Positions 10,136-23,165 of a stretch of DNA of 64,000 nt are shown here, in pieces; positions within the stretch are counted from its first letter, which is position 1, and the number at the start of each line of letters is the position of its first letter. The position numbers were made by a program, and so were the translations under genes. The notes under the pieces are model-generated. The model did no database searches. It saw only the letters and a program-made list of their open reading frames with translations, and was not told where the DNA came from. This stretch comes from Colletotrichum lupini (lineage: Eukaryota; Ascomycota; Sordariomycetes; Glomerellales; Glomerellaceae), in NCBI RefSeq assembly GCF_023278565.1, contig NC_064676.1, forward strand, positions 7,378,001 through 7,442,000, given 5' to 3'.

Positions 10136-10906
10136 TGATCTAACCAGGTCTTTTCTCTAGAGGTACTGATCCGGCGATGATCGTCAGGCCACCACTCATC
10201 ATGCCCGCACTTCCTATCCCCGCGATGACTCTGCCCATGATCAATATCAGGGACGAAGGCGTAGCCCCGCATACAAGAGATCCAATCTCGAACAAGACTA
10301 GGAAGACGAAAAAAGACCACTGCATGGATTAGATTGGATTTGGAAACATATTCGCTAAGAGCCGGGAAAGCCGCACCTTTGAGCTGAAGTAGCGGTAGAT
10401 TTTACCCGTGAGCGGCTGGAAAGCGGCATTAGAAACGTGATAGGCACTGCCATACCAACCGATATCTTGCAAAGAATGAAGCTCGTCAGTTATCGCTGGA
10501 ATAGCCTACAATGCTATTAGCAAATAACATGCTTCACTTATTTTCGGGGTGCTCTAACGGGAACAATGATAGAACTGTCAAGGAACATCAACCAGGCAAC
10601 AACAATTACACATGTGATGACAATCCAGAGCTTGGCACCTGATAAGTACTTTGGTATCGGTGTCACTGGTATATCATTGTTCGGACCTTTGCCCTTCTCT
10701 TGGTCGTTCTCCGTGCTTGGACCGGCCTCCTTTTCTGTGATCGTTGTTCCTGGACTATGTTTCTCGTTCTCGGCGACAGACGGGAACATCTCTGTGGACA
10801 TGAGACTGAGGTCTATTGATAGCAGCTGTGTCTCCGTCATTGTCACAATGCTCCTTCTTCTTCGTGTGGATATGGGGGCAGACTCGGGCTCTGTGTTCCG
10901 ATCCAT

Positions 10907-11643
10907 CTTGTGGCTATTCGAGGATGATTATTGGCAGGAATAGGGGCCTTCAATCGATGGGACTTTTTGTATCCCCTCTAAAATTGGGACTTGGACTTGG
11001 TACAGAAAGCTTTTCACAATCTGCATCGCCCGGAATGGGACGCAACAACCGTAATATCCGACGGGAATGATTACCAGTTCCGAAAAAGCTCCATTTAAGA
11101 AGCTTCCTTCAAGGCTTACAGGCTGACCAGTCGTAGTAAACACGGGGAATCCCCGACCGAATAAAGTTCATTTCATGGAAAAGATCCCTCGAAAGTAAGC
11201 ACACAAGGCTTTGGACTACGCTGTAGGGGGCATCTTTTTTGTCGCAGACAAGTCAAGCATAGACACTCACGACTCATGAGACGCATGGGTGATGCTGCTT
11301 AACATTTTCATCTGTGTTTAGGAGAAAGCTTATTGTCTTTAGCCAGCGAATCAGTCGCTGCCGCGGAGCACGCAGGCTTAGAAGTGGCCCAGGCTCAACA
11401 TCAAGCTTCAGTCTACTCCCTTCTCTCTTATTAGTGCTGCAACCTTGAGTCGGCCGAACAGACCCCCACAAGCCGGAGGTTCTTTTGGAGCATTACAATG
11501 GGTCACGGATCCGGAGAGACCTAAGAGACGGAGTAGCCCGGTGGCCGGGCTGCTCGCAACTAATTTGAGGGTCCCCGGGATATAACTAACACTTTAGATG
11601 CGTCCTAGGACCCAAGCTGTGCATGATAAGGATACAGAGAAAC
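10907..11643. other. Intergenic, no gene supported
   Basis: Upstream side of the MFS pseudogene. A minus-strand frame near 10928-11143 (with LNGAFSELVIIPVGYYG) is open but too short to assign and has no usable splice context. Confidence 0.4.
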
Positions 11644-11979
11644 TGTCAGGCCTCGCCAGTCAGGCCTCGTCGGTTAAAAGATAGCTCAGGGGGCATAAAG
11701 AGGGGGATTAAGTAACAAAGGAGTAGCTTAGGTATATATAGAGCGCTAGTAGTATACCTCGAGGGAAGGGCAGATTTTAGTAATTTATCTTTTAGACCCT
11801 AATAGTAATTAGCTTTTATAAACTTCTTCCTTATATTATATACTTATTAATAACTTAAGTATATATAGAGCGTTAGTAATATACCTCGAGGGAAGGGTAG
11901 ATTTTAATAATTTATTTTTTAAACCCTAATAGCAGTTAGCCTCTGTAAGCTTTTTCCTTATGTCACATACTTATTAATA
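11644..11979. mobile_element. RIP-decayed LTR relic with an internal duplicated segment
   Basis: It starts TGTCAGGCCTCGCC, like the solo LTR at 16946-17155, and follows it base for base apart from transitions (C to T, G to A) down to about 11852. A second partial copy of the LTR's distal 125 bp (from TATATATAGAGCG onward) follows in tandem at 11855-11979. The flanks read GAAAC on the left (11639-11643) and AAAAC on the right (11980-11984), consistent with a 5-bp target duplication in which one G became A. No internal retrotransposon domains are present. Confidence 0.8.
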
Positions 11980-11984
11980 AAAAC

Positions 11985-12956
11985 ATGCCTCTAGTTTCCA
12001 GCCAATTAAATCAACTTAAGTTAGCAAGCATCGTTACGAATCTTGAACTGCACTCAACAGCAAATTTGTTTACCTAATAGCCTGGATGGTTGTAGAAAAG
12101 GTTGAGCGGTTTTCAAAAGTGCTGGAGAACAGGGAGTGTCGAACTGCCGAACATGGTTTGATACAATTGCTCGATTTTAGCCAAGACCTCCAAGCTTCCT
12201 ACACCACCATGTACCTGAAACCACTGCAGAATTTGCTGCTCTTGGGTTCGAATTACGCTCGACGCTCGGTGAATACTAGGAATTCTTGCTTGCCGAGGGG
12301 ATCACTCAAGGTGGAACTGGTCGGATTAGTGGTTTTGATCCATTGTGCAGAGTCATCAGCGAAGTTTCCCCCTCTTGATTGTAGGGTGTGCGAGTTCGCA
12401 ACGTCGCGTATGGGTCCTGTCCTTAAAATAGCTGCACCAGCCGCACAGCCAACCGCGCTCTCAGATAGCACGCGACCCTTTGCCAAATCGGTACAACCAA
12501 CCAACAAAAGAGCTAGCCCCCAGTTGACATGTTTGAGATGTATTAGATCTTAGCAGCATACGATTAAGCATGAATCTTTACCCTGGAACGTTCCCGACGT
12601 AGGACGATCATGGCCGATCATCAGGAGTAATCTAGGCCTCATACAGCCACACCTTCAATGTGATCCACTGATGAACACCTTGATGGTTTATTCCTTTGAG
12701 CTATACTAGGTTATCATCAGTATCTCATCGTTGTCATCCCTTAATTAGAACTTCTGGAGATGGTTTTGATTTCTGCACAGCAACAATAGCCGGAATGAAG
12801 GGGGCCTCGAACCACAACCAAGTTGAGGAGTAATCACCGCGGAATTGATGAACGGCATACCGTGGGATGATATTCTGAGAGACGGTGCCACTTCTACCCG
12901 CAGTCCACTGTTCGGGAAGCCAAATTTAGAATCAGATGACTCTACCTTATCTACCT
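11985..12956. other. Intergenic with unassigned open frames
   Basis: A plus-strand frame (12086-12553, 155 aa) and a minus-strand frame (12253-12507) overlap; neither resembles a family I know. Their composition (Ala/Gly-rich in the minus frame) could be a decayed enzyme fragment. No gene call is justified. Confidence 0.35.
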
Positions 12957-14185
12957 CTAAGACGGGATGACAAGCTCCCCCGTCATCAAGTAATCAATCG
13001 AGACGTTCTTTTGTTTGACGAACTCCCCCTCCACCTTTGGCACATACCCCGGAAAGCTATCCACAATTTGGCTCAACGTCCCCCATGAAGCCTGCCCATT
13101 AATGTCATACGTCTGAGAGCTGTTGAAGCCGCTAGTGTTGAGGTTGTAGTACAGCATCGGGAACTCCTCGAAGCTTGCGTTGGCATTGACGTGAGCAACG
13201 CGAGATCCGAACGGGTCTATCACGAAAGTCGCGCCGATAGCTGCGACAAAGGAGTAGGCACCGCTGAGAACAGAGTAGACGCTCAGGGTGCCGGTATTGA
13301 CCCATTCGTTCTCCCACCAAAGCGAAGTCTCGTCTCCGACGCCGGCCAGATAGGGGAAAGGCGCGAAGTGAACATTTTCTCGCTGGACGTACATGTTAAA
13401 CGTCATACTGGGGTACATATGCCTAGATTGAAAGTGGTATGGTCAGCTCCGGCACTCGTAGGAGCAAGGCGCAGTCAGTCGGGTCAGGTGGGCTTTGTAG
13501 ACGTACTCTCCGCACTCCAGCATTCCCCATCGGCCGTAGTCAGTCTCTAAGACTTTGAGATCCTCGGCCACACCGTCACTGAAGAAGTATCGTTCTGCGC
13601 CTGACGGCCGAAGCTTACGGCGGTGGTGCATGATATTTCCTTTAGGGTCTATCAATGCCTGAGACATGTACATGTAGTCGCCGTCAACTTCTCCAAAGTT
13701 AAGGTTGGCGTAGATGCCCACTGCCTGGATCGCGGCAATCAGGCGGTTCCACTGCGCATCGCCAATCACGATGGCATTCTCAATGTACGACGGAAGGTAA
13801 TCGCGCGTGAAGTTGTAGTGGCTGTCCGAACTCTTGGGGAATCTATTCGAGATGGTTCAGATACTTGCATTCGATGTTTAGATGGTTGAGCCTTAGGCTG
13901 AGTTGGGGCTTACCCGGGGAACCAAAGCTCTGGAAAGACGACAACATCGGAACCGCTAGCCTTGGCCTCTTTGATCAACTCGATTCCGACATCTACACAT
14001 TCGCTGATGTTGAAAGTGATGTCGGTGTAGTCGTAGTTCGTGAGAGGCAGCGGCCAGTTCGGCGGAGGCGTACGGATTAACGCGATTGTCAAGTTTGATC
14101 GGTCCACGGTGCTGCTATTTGAAGTCGGAGCAGCAATCGCCGAGCCAAGGGCCGAGAGTGCCAAGATATAGCGGGAAAACTTCAT
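12957..14185 (-). CDS. Secreted nitrilase-superfamily hydrolase
   Basis: Three exons (14185-13914, 13842-13507, 13422-12957) join to 357 aa in one frame. A signal peptide (MKFSRYILALSALGSAIAA) suggests export, unusual for nitrilases. The carbon-nitrogen hydrolase triad is visible: Glu in FPELWFPG, Lys in HHRRKLRPSG, and Cys in WGMLECGEHMYP, formed across the second intron. Canonical fungal nitrilases and cyanide hydratases have CWEH here; this one has CGEH. Several N-glycosylation sequons (NSS, NLT, NIS, NFT) fit a secreted protein. It may cleave nitriles or amides outside the cell, but the substrate cannot be told. The neighbours are LTR relics and QCR8, so context gives little help. Introns have GT..AG ends. 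The downstream 300 bp show nothing else. Confidence 0.85.
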
Positions 14186-15304
14186 TATGTTGGGTCTCTT
14201 CTGAAGTTATAGTCGACCATCCGGGTTGTCAATGGTGTAGTCTGGGTGAACAGAAAAATGCGGCGTAGTCCATTATCCTCGTCGACTTATATGACAACTC
14301 AACCTGCCTTCAACTCGAGCTGCCCTGCATCATCATGGCCTTATTGATGCATTCATACGTAATACAATCAATCGGTCTTGATTAATGGTATTCATGATAA
14401 GCAAGTTGATGACCCTGAAAATGAGCTCATTATCCCACTATCCTACATCACCCGCTCGGTGAATGGCATCAAGATAGCCCAGAGATGGGCCACTTGGGCC
14501 ACTTGCCAAGTTTACAACGATGGAAGATTGTGGCTCGATATTGAAGAAATCCCTATCATGATTAGTTTAATCATGATAATCTATGATAAGGCTGTACACA
14601 TCTACCGACTGCAGTGCCGATGGCTCACGGGGGTCCGTTGTGTGGATCTCGGGGTTTGCTCCGGCGTCGCTGCTCGGAAGAGATCCACTAGCGTCTGGTT
14701 TTCGGTGATTGAGAATAGTCGGACCGGATCACAAGTGACCCTCACTACTACGGCGCACACTCCCTTGGCTCCGAAGATCGCTGATAAGGATGCTGTAGAT
14801 TTTCATCGGCTTGGTAGGTAAGGCGAGGGCCATCTGCTCAGCTGGCCCACATTAGGCTGTAAAGATCAGCTCGAGTTCCAAGTCGGTGTTTGAAGCAATC
14901 AGAAGGGCGGTCAGGTATCCATTAAGAGTTACATAATTCGAAGGTGAAATCGTCCGCTCAAACTTATCGGAACTATTTTGAAGCCGTGATAGTGGTGCTG
15001 TCTTGAAAGCTATAGCAAACAGGTATGATCCCGTCGATCATCGTTGACATGAGAGTTATACTTCGAGCCCCGGCTTAATTCCCATTGAGCATGGGTTTGA
15101 TTAGCTACGATTAAAGCGAGAATTCGAGCGAGTGCTACTACAGAAGTTGAGTAGCCGTGCAGAGGGAAGTGTAATACTACATAAATAAAACAAGTAAAGT
15201 GACTGGTCGGGTGAGTACAGCATAATAATCGTGAATGAACCCGTCGCTACTCATCTCTCCCATATGTTTCTCTGCCCACCTTTGAATTGAAAAACTTGTT
15301 CCTG
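14186..15304. other. Intergenic, nothing recognised
   Basis: A plus-strand frame at 14378-14821 (147 aa) has no family resemblance and an unlikely composition for a gene. It lies between the nitrilase promoter and the QCR8 3' end. Confidence 0.4.
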
Positions 15305-15832
15305 TCAACAGTCCTCGATTAGCATAAAAGAGGGATCAGCGGGGTTTAGTTCACGCATACAGGCATACCTCTTTTCCGCCCAGTACATCACGTACCAGGC
15401 CGCAGCCAGAGATGGCCCGAAATACCAGACCTGGCTCGCGAAGCGTCGCCATATATTGAAGGCAGCATTATGACCAGCCTGGGCCATAGGATTTAGACGG
15501 TTTGGTGCGATTCCGTACGTGATAATACCTCTTTGCTTCTCGCCACCTGAGACACATTGTTGATCAATCATCACGAACCCCTGCGTACCTTACTTGGTTG
15601 GGTAGAACGATGAGTTGTAAACCGAAAACGCATACCGATGTTTCCCCACCATCCTTTGTATCTGATTGAAAATTATTTAGCTAACATGATTATGATAAAT
15701 CTCTTCCATATTGGTCCACAGCATATGAAAGAGCCGTTGGCACTTTTGAGAGGCTAAAAGGGGCTTCACTTACACACCATATTGTCCAATTGGGACATGT
15801 GGGCCGTTTCGCAGGGACTGAGTTGACTTCAT
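15305..15832 (-). CDS. QCR8: Cytochrome bc1 complex subunit 8 (ubiquinone-binding protein)
   Basis: Three exons (15832-15774, 15661-15636, 15546-15305) join to exactly 108 aa, close to the usual fungal length. Exon 1 reads MKSTQSLRNGPHVPIGQYG and the 26-bp exon 2 gives VYKGWWGNIG. Exon 3 gives GEKQRGIITYGIAPNRLNP, then FNIWRRFASQVWYFGPSLAA and WYVMYWAEKRY. This is the standard QCR8 layout: conserved matrix-side N-terminus and one transmembrane helix in the mitochondrial inner membrane, as part of respiratory complex III. The last ~20 residues (MRELNPADPSFMLIEDC) look unlike the usual short polar tail. It sits alone in a decaying accessory region, so it may be either the only genomic copy or an extra paralogue. 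No regulatory site recognised. Confidence 0.9.
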
Positions 15833-16245
15833 TGTGCAGAGAGCAGAGTTAGACCCGGAGAGTCATGATATCCTGCAGTAGCTGGTGCTTCGAGATAGTG
15901 TCAAACTTGGCGAGATTCGCTATTGTCGAACCCGTCCCCCCTACCTTTATGTGCAACAGCGCTGGGGAGCAGTCTTCGGACTCACTTTTCGGACTCACGG
16001 TTCGGACTCACGGTTCGGACTCGGCCTAAGAACCCCGTGCCCTTTTCTTCAAAGATGGTTGAAAATAATTGTGACATAATCTCCGAGGCCTCAAATAACG
16101 AATAGAGTTTCTGAATCATTCATCACTATGCCCTTGACCTCCCACGACGATAGAACGGCCGGATGACTTGGAACGTCACCAATTGAACATAACATTACTT
16201 AACTTCAACACCGTTCTACTACCTAATAAACAATCTCCAAAAGCC
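15833..16245. other. Intergenic with TTCGGACTC tandem repeats
   Basis: Divergent-side promoter of QCR8 and 3' flank of the regulator. About 15976-16022 holds four imperfect copies of a 12-14 bp unit containing CGGACTC. Confidence 0.6.
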
Positions 16246-18723
16246 TTAGCTGTGTGGCATTGGCATGAATCCACCCCAGTCAAGGGACGGTAAGTCGCTT
16301 GCCCAGAAAGCTCCGATATCCTCCAAATAATTCTCACACTCTGCATTTTGAACAGCGCTAGCGGGCTCAAAGGTTGTTCCCCCAGTCATATCCGATAGCA
16401 ACGTCTTCGCGTCCGCGATTGCCTCCTTACATCGCTCTGTCATCTCATCCTCGACGGGTTTGCCTTTCAAGACAGCTTCTACTGCAGCAAGCACTATTGC
16501 AAAGAATACATAATCTTTCACATTCTCTTGCCCTGCCTCGATTCTCCGTCTAGCCCATGCAACACCAGCCTTCAGTAGCCAACGCTCTTCCACGACACGT
16601 AGAGCCGACCCTGTCGCTATTTTGCCTCTTTCTGATATCATGGTATTGAGATCTGCCGCGATCACACTGATAGCAATATGCTGTGCCGACCGCAAGGATC
16701 CCGAGCCGCAGACTATCAATCGGCCAAATTCGGGACAGTATTCTTCGTCATTTGCTTGCTGTATAAGCTCCGAGAGTGACTCGTTCGTGTCGGATACTGG
16801 CATAGTCCTGTATGTAAGATGCAGCGCAGCATCTATGCACTCGCGTCGTGAGTGGGAAAAGACAGAATCAGGTAGAAGCATGTAAGGCAAATGCAGCGCA
16901 AAGACGTATCGCATAAGTACCATCTCGCACATATGACAAGTCAATTGTCAGGCCTCGCCGGTCAGGCCTCGTCGGTTAAGGGATAGCTTAGGGGGGCATA
17001 AAGAGGGGGACCAAGCAACAAAGGAGCAGCTCAGGCATATATAGAGCGCTGGTAGTACACCTCGAGGGAAGGGCAGATTTCAGTAATTCCTCTTTTAGAC
17101 CCTAACAGCAGTTGGCCTCTGTGAGCTTCTTCCCTGTGTCGTACACCTATTGACATCAATAGCGAGGTATTCTTGCCCAAGTTCTTGAGCGTAGTTGTCA
17201 AAATCTGGCGGGTGGCAGTAAGCTGCGGACTAAGCTGTAGGACTGTGGCGTAGTTCGCCTCCTGCTTGACCTTGTTCCACAATTTAGCGATTGTCAGTCT
17301 CAACGTCAGGGACTGGCCGAGAGCAATTTGCAGAGAGCTATCGGTGTGAAGACTGGGGTTTTTCGGAATGGGACGGACTGTAGACTCGCAGTGCAGCTGG
17401 TCGTCGTTCAGATTTGAGGGTAAGCTACAGTCAAAGTCCTCGGATGAGATGAGAACGGGCTGGCCAGACTCTATGCTTGCTTCCAGAACCAGCTCTAACA
17501 CAGTAGTCCAGAGACGGCGTCGAATCTCGATCTGAAAAGGTAACATCCGCGGCAGCCCAATCGGATCTCGGTGCAACCCGATGCATATCGCAGACCGAAG
17601 AAGGTTGCCTGAGAGAGCTGAGATCCGGTCCCCATAGAGTGACTCTGTCGTCTGTTGAGCCAGCTGCAAGAGACACATGATCTGAATGCCCGAGATACTT
17701 GGCTGTGATTTCTCAGCGTTGGTAAGCCAAGATTGGGCCTCGTATATCCATTGAAGAGCGTACGGTCGAAGAGAGAACAGATCATCGTATGTTAGAGCTC
17801 CAAGTGCAAAGCAAAGCTGAAGTCTAACAATGCATTCGTGGTTGACCGAAGCGCGGTCTTGTAGAAATGTCTCGAGCTCTCTCTGCAGCGTCGGCACATG
17901 ATTAATCCGATAGATCTGCTCAAAGCTCCGTAAGTAATTCTGAAGTAACGCGGCTGACACGGCGTGATCGAGTATGTAGGAGCCATATTGCCCGGGAGAG
18001 TTTGCGAGTATTCTCCGTGTTCTGAGGCATTCTCCCAGACTTTTGCAGTGTAGGAGGCCCTGCCAACACTCTTTCTGCTTGACCATTTCCTTGTCCAGCC
18101 ACTTCAGCGCAGGCAACATCTGTAAAGCCGGTGAGTGGACGGTGCCTTGCATGTCAACGCGACAAACTGCTATGACTTACTAGCATCACTGAGTACAGCC
18201 AGTGACTTGGTGAAATATATCGTGATTTAACAATCATTATAGTCGGTAAAGATGTAAGCTCGGTGAGTGAGCAGATAGTAGGTGATTTCTCGGCTGGATA
18301 GAGTGGCTCTGGTGCTGGTCGGCGCGTAGAAGTCTCAGTCATCGCGAGAGGGAAAACAGTCCCCGGAGTCGAGATCTGACTGAGCAAGACGCTTCCGAAT
18401 GAAGACGAGTGCCATGTTCCATCGGTGCTGCTGGTGAAGACCCGGTCTTGGTCCGCGGGCTGTGGTGTTTGGGCTAACATTCCATGTTCCGGGTCGGACT
18501 GGCGCTGTTGGATGTTTGACGGACTACCCTGTCGGTAGTTGATATGATTTTCCGGACTGGCAAGAGGAGCATTGGCAGGATAGACACATGTCCGATTCTT
18601 CGCACGTTGACATTTGCTACAAGGGCGATTGTGGTCACATCGCAGCTTTCGTTTCCGGCACTCGATACAGGCAAGGGCCCTTCGACGTCGTACCCTAGTC
18701 TCTTCACGGTGACTGGCGTCCAT
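16246..18723 (-). pseudogene. Zn2Cys6 transcription factor interrupted by a solo LTR
   Basis: Exon 1 (18723-18181) starts MDASHREETRVRRRRALACI and carries the zinc cluster (Cys19, 22, 29, 35, 38, 46). After an intron (18180-18120), exon 2 holds a fungal-TF middle homology region, including GIQIMCLLQLAQQT, RSAICIGLHRDPIGLP and EIRRRLWTTVLELVLEASIE. At 17161 the frame enters a 210-bp LTR and stops at 17031 after about 40 foreign residues, giving about 543 aa. The C-terminal 230 residues continue in frame on the other side (16940-16246, starting CHMCEMVLMRYVFALHLP). Removing the LTR and one TCAAT gives one open 733-aa frame with no other lesion. The truncated protein keeps its DNA-binding domain and most of the MHR, so it may still act, perhaps with altered control. 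The gene lies 470 bp from LEU2, same strand. Confidence 0.9.
16946..17155. mobile_element. Solo LTR, 210 bp
   Basis: It begins TGTCAGGCC and ends CTATTGACA (inverted TGTCA/TGACA ends). It is flanked by the 5-bp duplication TCAAT at 16941-16945 and 17156-17160. It contains a TATATATAGAGCG promoter-like segment and a short direct repeat (TCAGGCCTCG twice) near its start. It is not RIP-decayed, unlike its relative at 11644-11979. No internal retroelement sequence is present, so it most likely arose by LTR-LTR recombination. Confidence 0.92.
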
Positions 18724-19194
18724 TGCGTCAGACCTTTCTGGGTATAATGAATCGAGAGATAGATCTAGACAGAAGGCAAAGAATCGGAGTTGTCAGGTCG
18801 ATTGATGGACTTGAGCTATCGTGACGGGATTATGTTCGGGCGCGGGGTCGGGCTCGGGGTCGGACTATGCTTCGGGGTCGGGCTTGGATCAAGAGGTCTG
18901 TGTGGAGCCTAATGACAAAGGGAGTGCGTGTATTCAGACAATGGCTTTTGAGAAATGGTAGTGGATCTATTTTAGCTATCGGTATCTTTATGAGCTCGTT
19001 CGCTTGATGTTTAGAAATGTCCCATGTCAGTTCCCGGACCATTGCACTACTTGCATCGCTAGTTTTCATGGATGATTGACTGCCGCGTCAACATCGACTT
19101 GGGGTGTGCCTCACTCTCTTTCTCCATTGTGCCTCCTTATCAAGAGCCAACGCATTGTGAATTGATCCTTTGCGTTATAACTGCATGTGAAAAT
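18724..19194. other. Intergenic between LEU2 3' end and the regulator start
   Basis: Promoter side of the regulator. About 18838-18888 is a G-rich run of imperfect GGGGTCGG units (a palindrome-free tandem repeat) similar to the CGGACTC repeats at 15.98 and 21.19 kb. Confidence 0.5.
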
Positions 19195-20554
<1,360 letters not shown>

Positions 20555-21583
20555 TTTGTTGAAGCGTCAAGAGAAGGTCGCTCGGAAGCAATGTAATAAG
20601 TTATTCTAAGTACTCAATCAACGAGCAACTTCACCGTGATGTTTCTGCTTGAAAGCCGGCCGACGGAAATGAGGCCTTGTGGTAGACGGAGGTTGGTGGA
20701 TGTCGTTCTCCGCGTAAGCACCGGTCTCGGGGTAAGATATCCGGGGATGACGTACCCGATGCGGAGGGACTAAGTTGCCGCAAATAGCCGACTTGGAGAA
20801 GTTCTTCTTCCTCTATCTAATTGTCTTCGAAATAGTTCAATGCGTCACTTTGGTTCATCTCGGAATTTCATCTTTAACCCGGAAACCTATTCCCTAACTT
20901 CTTAATCCTTTGTTGCTTTGTTTACAGTCAAAAGTTAAGGCCTCGCAACGTTGGTGGTCAAGTCAATGTCAATACAGGCTTAGACATATGCGTGGTCACC
21001 AACCCTTGGCTCGGTCTACATTTCCGACGTGTAAGACTGCTGGCTAGTACGGCAGTTGTCACATGCAACGAGTGTACGTTCTGAGCAGCAATCGCAATAG
21101 ATTATTTTTATGTGACTCCTCGAGAGCCGAATGGGCACATAGATTCATAATGGGTACCTGTATGCCAACTGGGAGGCCTGTATCGTAGTTCGGACTCGGT
21201 GTCGGAGTCGGACTAAGCCCTACCATAGCATACTTACTTACCTCGTCTAAGTACCATTCGAGCAAGTAGAGGACACTAGACAATCTGGATTATTCGAGAC
21301 ACCTACCCTGTAGTCGAGTCAACCGTGAGGCTTTCCATCGGCAGCGGAACCGATGAAGTGCCCGTGGTTGTTCCGCTTGGACAGTGGTAGTGGACAAAGA
21401 GTTCGGAGAGTTGCCGCGATTTTTGGCAGCTGCCTTTTGACACCTGAAAAAATTCTTTTCATTCCCATACTACATCAGGATCTACTTAACGTGGTGCGCA
21501 TCTGCCACCCCGAAGAAGTGTAGCGACTGACTTAAACCAACTCCAAAGTTACAAGCTTGACCATTGAAGAGTCGAAGCCCAAG
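20555..21583. other. Divergent promoter region between LEU2 and the P450
   Basis: About 1 kb without a gene. CGGACTCGG-type repeats occur at 21188-21215. This spacer should contain the start signals of both divergent genes, but no specific operator is recognisable. Confidence 0.5.
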
Positions 21584-22988
21584 ATGTTTTCTTCCAACTC
21601 TGGCCTGCAATACTGTGTTGTCGTTGCCATTTTCGCAATGACACTACTTTATCTCTTGCACCGCTCTCTTCTACCCAAACCCATCCCAGGAATACCTCAC
21701 AACAAACATGCGGCCAAGAACATCATGGGAGACATTGACTCTTTCCTCGATAGCCAGAAACAAGGCATCTCAATGTTCAGATGGGTCGCAGCCCAAGCCG
21801 AGAACCTCCAATCGCCCATCATCCAGCTATTTATGAGGCCCCTTTCTCCCCCTACGGTTATCGTCACAGACTTCCGCGAAGCAGAGGACATATCCATGAG
21901 ACGGTACAAGGAATTCGACAGAACCGATTTCTTGCGGTACATCTCTCAGCCACTGATGCCCCAGTTTCACATGATGATGAAGAGCGACGACCCCATGTTC
22001 AAGAGGCAGCGGAAATGGCTACAAGACCTGATGACTCCTGCTTTCCTGCACGGTGTTGTGGCTAAGCCCATCTATGAGAGCGTTCAGCAGGTGGTTGAGC
22101 TTTGGGAGAACAAGGCCCGCCTTGCCGACGGCCACCCCTTTGAAGCTTTCAACGACATTTATTTCGGAGCATTCGATGCCGTCCTGGCATTCTCGTACAT
22201 CAGCAACTTTCAACACATGACGCTGCCAGGTCGACTGCAGCTGATCTCGGCCCTCGACCACATAGAACGCCCAGCCATGGCCGGCTTACCGGTAGTCTTT
22301 CCGGAGAGTGAACAAAGCGAAGTCATTAGGGCGATGCTGCAACTAGCCGAAACGGTCGAGGAAACGAGAAAAGCGGTTCTGCCATGGCTTCGATCATGGT
22401 ACATCCACCAGACCCCTCGGATCAAGACCGCCAAGAGAATTAGAGATGAATCTATCAATCACGAACTTGAGACGGCCGTGGAGAGACTCGAGGCCAATGA
22501 ATCTGCGTGCTCGGCGCTTGACCACATGGTTTATAGGGAGAAGCGGGTAGCCGAGAAGGAAGGCAGGGCCCCTGTCTACAAGTCTATCGGTATGCAGAGC
22601 GAAGTAAGTCACCGCATCGACACACGATTCAATGCAGGAGGTCCAGCATACTAATCACGATGCCCAGGCGTTTGGCTTCTTGCTAGCCGGGCATGAAACG
22701 ACAGCTACAACCTTTGGCTGGGGCATCAAATACCTCGCAGACAACCCAGACGCCCAACGACGACTGCGCGAAGCCCTCCGCCAGTGCTTGCCCGTCGCGG
22801 TAGAACAGAGACGGAACCCGACCCACGAAGAAATTATAAAGACTATCATCCCCTACCTCGATGCAACCATCGAAGAAATCCTCCGCTTCGCTGGGACGAC
22901 TTCGGTCACGGACCGTGAAGCGATGCAGGATACGACGATCCTCGGCCATCATATTCCCAAGGGCACAAACGTGATGATGGTGACAATT

Positions 22989-23165
22989 TGTCACGTAACA
23001 GGGATAGTAATCGCACCTTACAAAGTGCCCGTCACGTACTAAATCACGTGTCTATCTCAGATATTATATATATAGACCTTTTCCTTTTATTTATTTCTAT
23101 TTTAATAATTAAGCTACTTTTATTATACTCCGTATACCTATTATTACGTACTATAACTCGTAATA
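22989..23165 (+). repeat. Left LTR, 177 bp
   Basis: Begins TGTCACG; its inner end CGTGACA has decayed to CGTAATA. The outer ~60 bp are unmutated, the rest is RIP-decayed. Confidence 0.93.

Larger units (their letters stand above)
7285..10906 (-). pseudogene. DHA2-type MFS multidrug transporter, broken by two transposons and frameshifts
   Basis: Pieces of a 14-TM-type MFS exporter run along the minus strand. The N-terminal cytosolic tail and TM1 (KLWIVITCVIVVAWLMFLDSS) lie at 10906-10540. [20 protein letters not shown] lies at about 10500-10430. FLVLFEIGSLVCGATPSS and MGRVIAGIGSAGMMSGG lie at 10325-10140. GGVLTDYANWRW lies at about 9130-9080, then after an intron FYINLPIGGVVLLFLAWCE. Middle TMs cover 8950-8600, KFGYYLPWAVAGTAA lies at 7860-7815, and the C-terminus GSAVALAVSNAIFTGAL to WGMGWKDIR covers 7563-7285. 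The order matches the family. Two elements interrupt it (7869-8439 and 9362-10135). Removing the first restores LVTLQVGKFGYY in frame. Independent frame breaks appear near 7750 (between VAQW and GYQIITG) and near 7600. The gene is therefore dead regardless of the insertions. Confidence 0.85.

Noticed and set aside
12244..12275. tRNA T-arm-like GGTTCGAATTAC
   Set aside because: No matching acceptor, D or anticodon arms around it.
17031..18152. Independent 373-aa gene
   Set aside because: It is exon 2 of the regulator; the start lies in the intron and the last ~40 residues are LTR-encoded.
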